Source: a virus. Taken from it: 64,000 nucleotides of DNA. This document shows, in pieces, positions 1-11,200 of this stretch. Each line of letters opens with the position of its first letter. The stretch's first letter is position 1. The notes below the pieces were generated by a model, which had not been told where the DNA came from, made no database searches, and saw nothing but the letters and a program-made list of their open reading frames with translations. The position numbers and the translations under genes were made by a program. Location of the stretch: the IMG/VR virus record IMGVR_UViG_3300009068_000024, positions 62,001 through 126,000 of that record, one strand, 5' to 3'.

Positions 1-2
1 AG

Positions 3-3000
3 GGAGATGGTCCTCCTGCGATTATCCTTCCAGTAGTCGACGGTGAGCAACCTATCACCGAGAGCAACGTTATTCCAGACCCTATTAACAGAATCAAGCC
101 TCCAAGCCCTAAGCAGCTAAAGAGCGTTGAAAGACGTCTTCTAGACACTAGAGGTCTAGTTTCAGCTGAAAGAGCAGCCGAGATCTGGGATCTTCTACCT
201 AACGTCAACTCCAACGAGATCGGTGATCTAGTTCGAGAGATGGATGCAGCGGAACTTGACTATGCTATTGCAAACAACTTGCCAATAGATAATTTCCGTA
301 TTCCACTTGACTACGACATGGAGAAACTTGAGGCTTACAAGGATAAGATGTATCCTGACCGCAACAAGAAAGATGGCCCTAGCCAACTACGTCAAGGTCT
401 AAACTCACAGAGCGTTTTGTCTGAGATTTCATATGCTATGACTAACTTGCAAGATGCTTTAGGTTCTACTAGTAGTCCAGCAGAAAAGCGTGTTATCAAC
501 TCTGCCATTAAAAAGCTAGAACAAGCTGCTCAAGACGAGATCAATAATCCATCTCAGAACAGAGAGCGTCCTGCAGATACCAAGGATAAGGCTGAACTGG
601 CTACAGGTAGACACGACATTGGATTCTTGGATAAGGAATACACTGCACAGCAACAAGATGCTATTGAAGCCGGTATTCGCGGTTGGTCAGTTGTTATCAA
701 GGCTCTAGCCGGTACAGGTAAGACTACCACTTTGATCGGTCTTGCAAAAGCAATACTTCACTACTTCCCTAAGAAGAGAATTCTTGCTATGGCTTTCAAC
801 AAAGCTATTGCAGATGAAAACAGACTTAAGTTCCCTGGAAATACTGAAATTAGAACTATGGACTCTGTATCTTTCAAAGCTCCTGTAAATAGCAAACTTT
901 CTAAGAAGTTTACTGCTATGAAGAAGCAGTCGGATGCAAAAAATAGACCGATCAATGGCTTTTTGGACATAGCTGATTACTTCAAGATTCCAAACGAAGT
1001 AGAGCTAAGTAATGGACAAAGAATTTCTAAGTTCTTAGCAGTAAAAATTACACTTAAGGGTCTAAACAACTGGACTATTAGTGCAGATGACATGATCGAA
1101 AGAAAACACTTCGACGATGCAATTGGAGAAAGAATAGGCGGTCCTGAGGCTTATACCCCATTCTTCCTAGAGCTAGCTCAGAAAATATGGAAAGAAAAAC
1201 TAGAGCCGCACGATGACAGCGTTCGTCAGATTCCTGTAACTTTCAACGATATGATGAAGAACTTCGCTCTTAGCCACCCTAATCTAAAAGAAGTTAACTC
1301 TAAGGGAGAAAGCGCCCACGGTCTTGGTGCAATCCCAGACATTATTCTGATTGATGAGGCTCAGGACGTTAACGGAGTATTCTTTAGACTTATGGATGAG
1401 CAAGAGACTCTACACAACAATGGCATACAACTTGTTGTTGTTGGAGATCCTCACCAATCTATCTATCAGTTCCGTGGAGCCGTCAACAGCCTAAATATGT
1501 TTAGAAGAATGGTAACCCTACCTCTAACCATGATGTTCCGTGCCGGACAAGATGTTGCTGATTTTGCTAACCAGGTTTTGGAGATTAAGGACGAGGATGA
1601 CGAACGTCTAGTCGGAAATCCAAATAAGACTTCAAGTCTTGCAACTCCTGGAAGTATGACAGATGCAGACATGATTCTTACCACAACCAACGCTGATGCT
1701 CTACTAGAAATTATGACTATGGTTGGTAGAGGTCAACGTGCTGGTGTTATTAGAGAATTTAAAGCTGAAATGAATAGTTTCTTGGCTACAGCTAAGTGGC
1801 TATTCTTCGGTGCTAACCCTAAGTACCGCCCATCAAATGCGCATGAGGACTTAGATTCCTACGACAGCTGGAAGCAAATGCTTGAACTTCACCAAGAAGA
1901 TTCTGATCCAGCAGTAGGAAGATTGCTAGGCATTATGGAGTTGACTCAAGCTCGCCTAGAGGAGCAAGAAAGAGACAGCGATGGTAAGGCAGTATTTGCT
2001 GAACTAAAGCGAACAGTCGACGGTGCAAGAATCATTGGTATTCAAGGATTCAAAAAGCCGTTGGATGGCGACTGGGGCGATGAAGGTGATCTTGGTAACT
2101 TTATAAGTTATAAGATTGAAAATGGAGTTATCCGTCTATACAATACTGGAGACGCTAAGCCTTGGACACCTGAGCTTAAGAATCCTAATAATGGAACTAA
2201 GAATAACTCTGACACCTTATCTTCAATGGGCTACACATGGGATACAGGTAAGACTTGGGACTGGACCACTCCTGTTCAAGGAAATGGATCTGAGCAACTA
2301 AGCGCTCTTGTAGACGCTCTAAGTGGTGCAGATGTCGACAGCGTAGTTCTAACTGCTCACCGAGCCAAGGGACTAGAAGCTAAACAAGTTAAACTTTCAG
2401 GAACATGGTTCAAGCCTAACCCACAAAAAGATGCTGACGCTATCGAGAAGGGCAATATGCCTAGATCTCTTACTACAGAAGCATTGAACCTTATGTATGT
2501 TGCTGCAACTAGAACTATGGATGAATTAGATCCTGGAATGTTGGATTGGCTAGATGGTAAGACAGAAGAATTCAAGTCAAAGCGTAAGGATTACCTACGC
2601 CAGCTAGAAGCTAGGTCTGATAAGAGCCCTGATCAACCTACTTCAAAGAATGTTGAAAGCTCAGGACCTGAAATTGTAGAAGTAGATCCTAATACTCTAC
2701 AAAAGGGTGACACTGTAGTTACTGCTAAGGGAAACAAGAGAATTAAGATGATAAGTCGTCACGATTCCGATGAAGTTAGTGTATTCTTTGAAGCTATTGA
2801 TGGCGGTGGCGGTATGACATATCGTAACGGTGGAATGGCTAAAAAGGTTATTGGAGGACCGTCACAGAACCGTGAAGGAGCTACTAACCCTGACACCAAG
2901 TATGACTACACTGCTGACTGGAACACCGAATACCTTGGTGGACCTAACGGCGACTCATATAAGCACACTTGGAGCTCTCCAGATGGTAAGTATGAAGCAG

Positions 3001-4823
3001 ATATCACTAACGACTCTATTGCAGTTCGTAAGAATGGTAAAACTATATTCCAAGGAGATAACGGTCTGGATGCTAAGTCAGACCCAGAGAACGTCAGAGA
3101 ATCTAGCTTAGATATAGTTGCAAAGGCTATTGAATCAGATTCAGATATTAGCCCTAATAGATCCACTCCTGAGCAACCAGTAATGTCTCAGGAAGAGATT
3201 AATGCAGCCTACGACGAAGCTATCCAAGCCGAGTACGACTACCAGATGTCTCTTGAACCTATTTCTCGTGATCCTCGGTTCCCTGGCGGAGAGCGTGGTC
3301 TTAAGGAGCTTACAGAGGCAGTTCACGCTGCTGAAAGAATGGCAGCCGAAATCGAGACCCCTGTTCTTGACCCTATCCCTAACGGATTAGACCCAGAAGA
3401 GTACGTGGCTCAACTCAGATCAGCTTTGCCAAATAAAAAAATAGAACTTTATACTGACGAAAATGGTAATAAGTTTGTAAAGGTCTCTGAAGTAGCAAAT
3501 AGATCTGGAATCTTTGGAGCATCTCAAGCAATTTTTGGTATGAAAGACCTAGAAGACAACGGTCCTTCTCAAAACCGCGAAAATAACAAACCTATAAAGA
3601 GCAATAAAGATGCTGTAGATCAGGTTATGGCTCAGATTACCGAAGCTATGGATAAGGGAATTATTCCTTGGAAGAAGCCTTGGACTGGCGGCGGATCTTG
3701 GCTACCAACATCTGGTGCTACCGGTAAGAACTACAAGGGTGGAAACCTAATCATCCTGCAAGTTCTAGGTCAGTTTAGAGGCTATGAAGGAACACGCTGG
3801 TATACAAAGAACGCTATTGCTAAGCTTGGTGGCTACGTCGACGAGAACGATGGCGTGCTTATCACCAAGGTTGTGAAGAGTAAGTACACTGTAAAGCCAG
3901 ACGAGACCAAGACTATCATTGACCCAAAGACTGGTGATCAAAAGCCGGATGATGGTTCTAGAACCAAGACTAGACTCGACATTGATGTTGTCTATAACGA
4001 AGATGTGGTTAAGGGTATTACTATTCCACCACTTCCTAGAAAAGACCCACCTCCTATGCACGAAGTAGAAGATATTATTCTAGATTCTTACACAAATGGA
4101 CCTAATATCAAATACAGCCCTGGAGACTCGGCTTTCTGGTCACCTGATACTGACACAATCAGCTTGCCTCTGAGAGAACAGTTCAATAGCACTGAAGAGC
4201 ACCTAGATACTTTGTTCCATGAACTTACCCACAGTACTGGTGCCTCGGACAGACTAGACCGTAAGGATCTTCTAGAAAACTACGGCAAGCACAAGGATGT
4301 TCGTGCTCGTGAAGAACTTATTGCAGAAATTGGAGCAGCTATTCTAGCTTCTATGTTTGGGATCAACACTAGCATCGAAAACGTAGCTGCTTATGTTCAG
4401 TCTTGGAAGAGATTCCTAGAAACAGAGCCGAACGCTCTATTCGAGGCTGCTTCTATGGCAAGCAAGGCGGTTGATTACATCCTAGCCGGCTACTATGAAG
4501 ACAATCCAGATGAAGAGTATGATCCAAATAGCCAACCTGGAGCTACTTCTATGCCAATCGAACCGATTACTGGTGAAGATGGTTCTTCAGGAGGTCTTGG
4601 AGGCGGTGTCAACTATCGAATCGAAGGTAACCGAATCTTCCTGATGGGCGATACTATGGCTGCTAAGGATCTGATCAAGAGCATCTCTCTAGTTCCTAAA
4701 GATAAGAAGATCCCATTCTCATTCTTCTGGGACAGAAAAGCGAACAACTGGAGTATTAGCCTAGGTGATCCTGAGGATAGAGTAAATATTCTTAACCAAC
4801 TTAAAGCACTCCTAGGTGGTTAA
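3..4823 (+). CDS. Polyvalent protein: UvrD/Rep-type helicase fused to ArdC-like ssDNA-binding and zincin domains (5' end outside window)
   Basis: The frame is open from the first complete codon at position 3, so the true start lies upstream; the ATG at 240 is internal. 1,606 residues are present. Superfamily 1 helicase motifs run from about residue 234 to 840: Walker A ALAGTGKTT (near nt 705), Walker B LIDEAQDV (near 1350), GDPHQSIYQFRG (near 1445), TAHRAKGLE (near 2352) and YVAATR (near 2497). From about nt 3600 an ArdC-type N-terminal domain starts (IPWKKPW), followed by a zincin with HELTH at 4218..4232 and a downstream REELIAEIGAA helix. The last 75 residues (GNRIFLMGDT, FFWDRKANNWSI) resemble a small domain found at the ends of such proteins. 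Known ArdC proteins bind ssDNA and counter restriction, and polyvalent proteins of this composition are thought to enter the cell with phage DNA. Four PSQNRE-type motifs separate its segments. Confidence 0.85.
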   Translation, partial: GDGPPAIILPVVDGEQPITESNVIPDPINRIKPPSPKQLKSVERRLLDTRGLVSAERAAEIWDLLPNVNSNEIGDLVREMDAAELDYAIANNLPIDNFRIPLDYDMEKLEAYKDKMYPDRNKKDGPSQLRQGLNSQSVLSEISYAMTNLQDALGSTSSPAEKRVINSAIKKLEQAAQDEINNPSQNRERPADTKDKAELATGRHDIGFLDKEYTAQQQDAIEAGIRGWSVVIKALAGTGKTTTLIGLAKAILHYFPKKRILAMAFNKAIADENRLKFPGNTEIRTMDSVSFKAPVNSKLSKKFTAMKKQSDAKNRPINGFLDIADYFKIPNEVELSNGQRISKFLAVKITLKGLNNWTISADDMIERKHFDDAIGERIGGPEAYTPFFLELAQKIWKEKLEPHDDSVRQIPVTFNDMMKNFALSHPNLKEVNSKGESAHGLGAIPDIILIDEAQDVNGVFFRLMDEQETLHNNGIQLVVVGDPHQSIYQFRGAVNSLNMFRRMVTLPLTMMFRAGQDVADFANQVLEIKDEDDERLVGNPNKTSSLATPGSMTDADMILTTTNADALLEIMTMVGRGQRAGVIREFKAEMNSFLATAKWLFFGANPKYRPSNAHEDLDSYDSWKQMLELHQEDSDPAVGRLLGIMELTQARLEEQERDSDGKAVFAELKRTVDGARIIGIQGFKKPLDGDWGDEGDLGNFISYKIENGVIRLYNTGDAKPWTPELKNPNNGTKNNSDTLSSMGYTWDTGKTWDWTTPVQGNGSEQLSALVDALSGADVDSVVLTAHRAKGLEAKQVKLSGTWFKPNPQKDADAIEKGNMPRSLTTEALNLMYVAATRTMDELDPGMLDWLDGKTEEFKSKRKDYLRQLEARSDKSPDQPTSKNVESSGPEIVEVDPNTLQKGDTVVTAKGNKRIKMISRHDSDEVSVFFEAIDGGGGMTYRNGGMAKKVIGGPSQNREGATNPDTKYDYTADWNTEYLGGPNGDSYKHTWSSPDGKYEADITNDSIAVRKNGKTIFQGDNGLDAKSDPENVRESSLDIVAKAIESDSDISPNRSTPEQPVMSQEEINAAYDEAIQAEYDYQMSLEPISRDPRFPGGERGLKELTEAVHAAERMAAEIETPVLDPIPNGLDPEEYVAQLRSALPNKKIELYTDENGNKFVKVSEVANRSGIFGASQAIFGMKDLEDNGPSQNRENNKPIKSNKDAVDQVMAQITEAMDKGIIPWKKPWTGGGSWLPTSGATGKNYKGGNLIILQVLGQFRGYEGTRWYTKNAIAKLGGYVDENDGVLITKVVKSKYTVKPDETKTIIDPKTGDQKPDDGSRTKTRLDIDVVYNEDVVKGITIPPLPRKDPPPMHEVEDIILDSYTNGPNIKYSPGDSAFWSPDTDTISLPLREQFNSTEEHLDTLFHELTHSTGASDRLDRKDLLENYGKHKDVRAREELIAEIGAAILASMFGINTSIENVAAYVQSWKRFLETEPNALFEAASMASKAVDYILAGYYEDNPDEEYDPNSQPGATSMPIEPITGEDGSSGGLGGGVNYRIEGNRIFLMGDTMAAKDLIKSISLVPKDKKIPFSFFWDRKANNWSISLGDPEDRVNILNQLKALLGG
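378..3581 (+). repeat. Four PSQNRE-type hexapeptide separators in the helicase/ArdC gene
   Basis: Copies lie at 378..395 (PSQLRQ), 549..566, 2859..2876 and 3564..3581 (all three PSQNRE). All are in frame. The helicase sits between copies two and three, and the ArdC/zincin module follows copy four. Codons differ between copies (CCA TCT CAG AAC AGA GAG; CCG TCA CAG AAC CGT GAA; CCT TCT CAA AAC CGC GAA), so the repeat exists at amino-acid level and is not a recent DNA duplication. Confidence 0.95.
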
Positions 4824-4845
4824 TTAAGTCTTTATTCAGATACTT

Positions 4846-4854
4846 TGGTATACT
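4846..4854 (+). promoter_or_regulatory. Candidate extended -10 promoter
   Basis: TGG followed by TATACT matches an extended -10 element, in the 68-base gap after the helicase gene. It lies about 38 bases before the small gene at 4892. No convincing -35 hexamer is seen, as is usual for extended -10 promoters. It could drive the small genes and the giant gene. Confidence 0.35.
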
Positions 4855-4891
4855 ATTTACAGACTTATTAATAACTTAGAGGAGTATTTAC

Positions 4892-5044
4892 ATGGAAAAT
4901 TATTTGAACCCTGATCACTATACTCCTGAAGATGAAGAGTATTGGACTGCTATCTCTTTCCCAAACCCCGATCCAGATTTCCTATATGATAGTGGTGAAG
5001 AGGATGTAGCAGAGCCTACTCCTAAAAACACTCCGTCAGAATAA
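4892..5044 (+). CDS. Small acidic protein, unknown function
   Basis: A 50-residue ORF starting with ATG, preceded by AGAGGAG at good spacing. The product is rich in Asp, Glu and Pro and begins MENYLNPDHYTPEDEEYW. It has no cysteine, membrane segment or recognisable domain. It lies between the two polyvalent genes and is followed 17 bases later by another small ORF, so all are probably co-transcribed. Chaperone- or packaging-partner-like acidity is only a guess. Confidence 0.6.
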   Translation: MENYLNPDHYTPEDEEYWTAISFPNPDPDFLYDSGEEDVAEPTPKNTPSE

Positions 5045-5061
5045 CTACGTAGGATATATAA

Positions 5062-5265
5062 ATGGACGAAAATAAAAAGTCTAAGGCCGAGCCTATGCTT
5101 ACCGTAGAGTCTTATAGAAATGACGAGCACATCATTAAAGAAGTGCCGTACTCATCTCTTAGCATCGAGCAATTAGTCAATCTAGCTCTAGGTGGATCTA
5201 AAGCTGCCAATGAAGAACTGCAGCGTTTGGTTGGAGTAGACATCCTTAAGGGTGGCGAAGAGTAG
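5062..5265 (+). CDS. Small hypothetical protein upstream of the giant gene
   Basis: A 67-residue charged protein starting with ATG at 5062. The middle (SLSIEQLVNLALGGSKAANE) looks like an amphipathic helical hairpin. Its stop codon shares one base with the GTG of the giant gene (TAGTG), so the two are translationally coupled. No family recognised. The tight coupling suggests expression in fixed ratio to the giant protein. Confidence 0.65.
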   Translation: MDENKKSKAEPMLTVESYRNDEHIIKEVPYSSLSIEQLVNLALGGSKAANEELQRLVGVDILKGGEE

Positions 5266-8200
5266 TGGATTTTGAATACCTAAAACCTATCGTAGCTGAC
5301 GGCTCGGGAGATGGAGACGGCGAGTACACCTCTGCCGAACGTCGTGCCGACGTTGCTACTCAGTTCCGTGACAAATACGGACGCTGGGTTGAGATGGGTC
5401 GAGGTATTAAAGGTAAGATCCGTCTAGGTAAGCGTAGAGGTTCTGATGCAGGTAGAACTGCACGTATTGTCGGTAAGTTTATCAATGCAACTCCTGACGG
5501 TAAGTATGCAAGAGTTTTGGTTGACCCTAGTGATCCTTATTTTGCTGGAAAAGTTGCTTACATTAGGTATGACAATGCTGAAGAAGTACTTGCAACACTA
5601 GACCCTGAATACCTAAAAAAGCGTGGAATTGAGCTAGGGAAAAATACTGAAGGGTATGAAGTTGGAGACGGTGGCATTCAAGATGAAGACACTCTTAGAA
5701 TAGAAGACCCGACTCCACAGGATCTTAAAGATGCCGAAGCCGATCTTCCGGACCCGGGTGATTATAGGGAAGAAGCCGCTAAAAGAACTGCAACTGCACT
5801 CACTGGTAAAGATCTAGCTGTTGGAAATATTGTTTACGATCAGGGAGCTGATCAGTACGGAAAAATTACTCAGGTTAGAACTCTAGCTGACGGTACTAAG
5901 CAGATATTTATTCAGTTCCAAAATGGACGTCGTGCCATTATGAACATTGCTGCTGATCACCCTATTCAAGCTTGGTTAGGTGAAGAAGAGGCTAAACCTA
6001 CTCCAGAAGTTACACCTTCTCAGAGTAGAGAAGGATCTTCGATTGCTGATTTAGGTATTGACCTACAGCCAGCAACTATGGATGCCAACGGTGCACGCCT
6101 ACCTACCCCTGGTGCTTTTACTGGAGTTCTACAAAGAATCCTAGGCGGAGCCAAAAACTGGGCAGACGTTGCTAAAAGGCTATTAAACCAAACAATAACA
6201 TACTTTGACTTTGAAACAACTGGTATTAGCAACTACGATGGTGACGGAATTAAGAACTCTCCTATCCAGCTTGGCGCAGTAAAAGTTAAAAATGGAAAGA
6301 TTATTGGTAGATTCAATGTCTACATTAATCCTGGTAGTAAGCTTTCTGAATGGTCTGCAGATAACCTTAAGCGTGATGTTATTGATGAAAACGGAAACGT
6401 AGTTTTAGATGAAAACGGTAAGCCAGTAACTATTCCTGTAACTGCAGAGTGGCTTTCCGAGCAGATGAGCCCTGAAGAAGCTCTTAGGCAGTTCTTAGAG
6501 TTTATAGGTCCTAACGCTATTCTTGGTGGACAAAACGTCCCGTTCGATCTAGAGATTCTACAGCGTATGGCCGATGATGCAGGTATCGAACTAAAAATTG
6601 CTGGAACTGTAGATTCTAAAGACCTAGCCTCACTGCTGCCTACGTACGATCCTGAAAAAGGTATTGACGGTCCTAAGCAAATAGCAGACAAAGAAACTGG
6701 CCGTATGCGACCTAGCTCTAGCCTTGGTCCAGTTGCCAACTTCTTAGGTTTTGAACCTGCTAACTGGCACTCAGCTGATGGCGATGCAGAAGATTCTTAC
6801 AACCTTGTTCGAGAAATTATTGCTCGTGCTGCTAGAGAAAATAATCCAGACATGCGTCTACTTGACTTCCCGGAAATGCAGAGACTATACAAAGAACGTA
6901 TGGCTGCATTTAAAAACTCGATATCTTCAAATAACCCAGTTACCGAAGCTCAGCTAAACGCTCTTAATGAACTTGCTAATTCAGACAATCAGGAGATTGC
7001 AACAGAAGCTAGAAAAGCCATCAATGAAGCAACCACTAGAGGTAAGGCTGCAGAAGTACTAGCTCGTTTGAATAATGCTAAGGATAGACCTAACAACAAC
7101 CCTAGCCAGTTTAGGATCGGTGGTGGCGGAGATGTCGGCGATGGCAACGGCATCCCAAATAAAAAAGAATTAGCTATTCTAGAAAGACTCAAGTATTTCT
7201 TAAAGAAGAAATTTACAAAGAAGCCTAAGCAATATATTCCGGTTGGATATGATCGCATTGATAACTGGGGTATGTACCCTCAGTGGTATAAAGATGTTTA
7301 TGAATCTGCTGGAAATCTAGATGACTTTGTAAAGTTATTCTGGAAAGCCCTTAGAGAGTCTTATAAAGGTACCCGTCTTGAAGATCCAGAAGGCAGAACC
7401 GATATAAATGAGACAGAGTATGCTGTAGCAGCTGCTATCTACAAGAATCTACAAGGTATCGGTGAAAAGGTCATACTTCGCTATGGCGAGTTTACAATCG
7501 AGTTTGATAAGCAATCAGATATAAATGGTCAGCTTCTAGACGAACTTAAACCTTACCTAGACACTGCAAGAAAGCTTGGACTTAAGCTTCCGGTAAGAAT
7601 AAAAATTGCTAAGCAAGGGGATCCAGCTTTCACTGAAGGCGAAGTTATTGGCTTTGACAAAAATAATCCTGACATTGGAGTTTTGACTGGAGAGGCTCAC
7701 ACCGAGCCTGATGGCACTATGCATATGATTCTTTGGGATCAGCTTCATAACATGGAAAAGCTTGATGAAAGAAGACTATTTAAAGGATTAAACGAACAGG
7801 GTCAGGAAGAGTATTACGGTCAAAACCCTGGAGGATTTATTCCTGCACTTCAGTATGTATTTTTCCACGAACTAGGTCACCTATGGAATAGAGAAAAGCA
7901 CGGTAGACAGGTAAACTCTCCTGTTTGGGGCGAACTTAAGAAGATGTTCTGGGGCACTGATGCTAAGCCATTCAAGAGATTTGATGTTACCCCAAACTCT
8001 GGCAAAGATTTTGATGAAAGAATGGCTGAACTATTTATGGCAGCCGTTGTCGCATTCCACAATAAAGAGGGTGGTGTTCTACCAAACATCGGCCAGTTCT
8101 GGAAAGTCGCCATCGAGCCTTACATCCACGGAGAGCCGATCAACTGGACTGCAAACTCTACAAGAATTAACCCACCTAAAAAAGAAGAAAAAGGTAAGGG

Positions 8201-11200
8201 TAAAAAGACTACTACTGAAGAAACTAGAACTCCACGAGGCGGAAAAGCTAGAACTCCAGATGTAAAAAAACCTGAAGATGTTAAACCTGGAGACATTCTT
8301 TACGACAAGGACGGAAACCTTCACGGTAAAGTTATAAGAATAAGTAAAGACAGAAACGGTAACTGGCATTACTGGGTAGAAGGTAAAGACTACAAACCTG
8401 GAGATGTATTTCCAACAGGTCTAGATGAGTACGTTATTCACAAAAATGGAGTTGCTTATCTTACTAAAGCGGGAGCTAACTTTGTACCTGATGAAGGCCC
8501 AGACTTTGTCTATCCTTTGCCAGAAAAACTTGACTCTTCTAATGCTGACGGTGTAAAAGCTGAAGATCTTAAACCTGGAATGGTTTACGACAGCCCAGAC
8601 GGTCCAGCCAACGTTGTTAACGTTATCGAGCACGGTATCGGTGTGCCTGATGTTAAAAAGTCTAGCGATCGAGTTGTTGTTTACGTAGGTAAAGATGGTG
8701 AAGTCAAGCACGAAGTTGTTCCAGTTGGAACCTTCAAAAAAGTACTAACTTCCTCTAAGTCAAATGTTCCTGCACCTGCACCTGCTCCTGCACCTGCTCC
8801 TGCACCTGAAAATGAGAATCAAGGTGGAGAAGGTAATGGCAATGGTAGCGACAGAGGCGGAGAAGGTAGTGGTGGCGGTGGAGGTGGACGCGGCGGTAAC
8901 GCTCCAGAACCTGTCTCTGAAGAGCCTGAAGTTAAACCAGAGGCTGCCCCTGAAACTGAATCTAAACCAGAATCAGAAGTAACAAGAGAAGATCCTGTCG
9001 GCAAGGGAAAAATTGACCCTAAGGGTTATGCAGAAAAAGGCTATGTGCCAATGGTACATCCTAAGCCAGAATTCCCTGCCGAAACCGACGAGAAAAAGCT
9101 CATTGAAAAAGGCTTTGAGATTGAAGAGCAAGACAATAGGGGAGAACCTTCTCAAAACCGTGAAGAAGAAGAAGAGGGCGAAGAAGGTGCTCTTCCTACT
9201 GAAGATACTTCAGACTTTGGTGCAGGTAAAAAAGTAGTTATTCTTTGGCACAACAAAGACTTCAGTGCTCCAGGTGCTCGTATAAAGATTACTTTCACAA
9301 GAAAAGCTGACGGATCTTTAGATAAAAGATTTACTCAAATTCAGTGGAAGAACTGGGATGGAACTATATCGGGAGATGAATACGGTCCTTCAGAAGTATT
9401 GAATATAGGAGATTCTGAATCAGAAATCTTCAGAATGGAGTTCAAGCATACTGTAGGAATTCTTGCAAGAAGAAATGAAGAATATAACGATGGAGAACTA
9501 CCTGGAACAGTTCCTCACTTCTTTAGAAAAGTTGGAGACGACTACATTTGGAGAGCTGTAAAAGATCCTAAGACTGGAAAATGGAAAGCAGCTAGAGATC
9601 AAAAAATAGATTTAGTGAAGAAGCCTCCATTTGGAGCTATTATATCTAACAAGGATGGTAAGTGGACCGCTACCATTCTAGATCCAAAGGGTAATACAGT
9701 TGCAACTTTTGAAGTTGATGGCGATGAGAATGACAAGTCAGCTCTAGAGAATCTTATAAACCAGTCTTACGTTGAACTTGCTAAGAGATATAGAAACATT
9801 AATGCTCCAGCTACTGCACCTGCTCCAGCTGCAAGACCTGCCGGTAAAGCAACAGACGAGCACAGTTTCCCTCTACCTGATGACGTAAAGATGTGGAAAA
9901 TTAGAGACGGCAGAATGACTGAATATCTTATGGGTTATGAAGAGGGTGTAGATGAGTTTGGGAAGCATTACATTAAAATCCCTAAAGATTCAAGATTTGC
10001 TGCAATACTTCAATATATTGAAAGTCTAGGCCATTGGTATGTTGGATTAGCAGATGTTAATAGTTCCTTGGATCGAGAAAGAGGTATAAAAGAAGCTTTA
10101 TCTATTTCTGACAGTTCTAAAGTCGTTAAAGGTGATATAGATGACCCTAAAGTTTGGGAAGAAGCTTTAAAAGAAGCTAGAAAACTTATATCTGATGCAA
10201 TAGCCAATCGTGATGGTAAAAATGTTCGTTATGGATATGAACATCGTTCAATAGAATCTTTAGATGATATTAGGGTAAATGACTATATAATTTTTAGAAC
10301 TAGCTACCCACCTTCCATAAACTATGCTGACACTGATCGTCCGGAAGAATATATTTCAGGCATTATAGGTAAAGTACTATCCATCGGTAAAGATAAAGAA
10401 GGCAATCGTACTTTTAAAATCCAAGGAAAAGACGGTAAAATTAAAAATCTTACCGACAAAAAACTAGATTATGTCGGCGGTGCAGTAAGATTCTCTGATG
10501 ATGACCCAAATATTAATGTATCTACAACTGAAATCGTTAAAAAACGACTTGCAAAACGTGAAATGAGAGAATTACGTTTTTCTATTGAAATGGATATAGA
10601 TAAAGATCCTAATAAGTCTGAAGATTCTTTAGAAAAAATTTATAAAGCTGTAGAAGATAAAATTGGACCTGATCTTAGTGAAGATCATATATTTGTTCAA
10701 GGGTTGCAAAAAGCTCTTTCCAAAAAAATGTATGATAAGTCAAATACTAAAGCTTACCTCACCGAAGAAGAAATCTACGAAATAGTTGATAATTTTATAA
10801 AAGAATACTCCACTGAAAAGAAGTCTAAGGCAACCCCTGTTCAGCCTGTTGAGGAAAAAGAAGCTATCCCTACAACTAGCCCAGCAGGATTAGTAGGTGA
10901 GCACAACCACCCGCTTCCAGAAGACGTACAGATGTTCCCTGCAGGTGTGGGAGAACCTTACGCTAAATATGTAATAAATGGAGAAGGATTCCAGCACGAA
11001 TCGGACTACCCTGACGTTCGTGTAAAAGATGGGCTTCGCTATGGAGTAGAGATTTATTATGAAGAAGCAATTGAGCCTAATAGCTACAACAAAAAGGGAA
11101 GAGTTGCTGGTTGGAGAATAAGTTTATTAAATAACAAATGGCGAGAAGATATGTCTAGACGTAGACTTATTGACTATAGAAATGCCGAGGTTCCAGGAGA

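Noticed and set aside
6320-6739. 139-aa minus-strand frame
   Set aside because: It is opposite the DnaQ-like exonuclease motifs, which are clearly coding on the plus strand.
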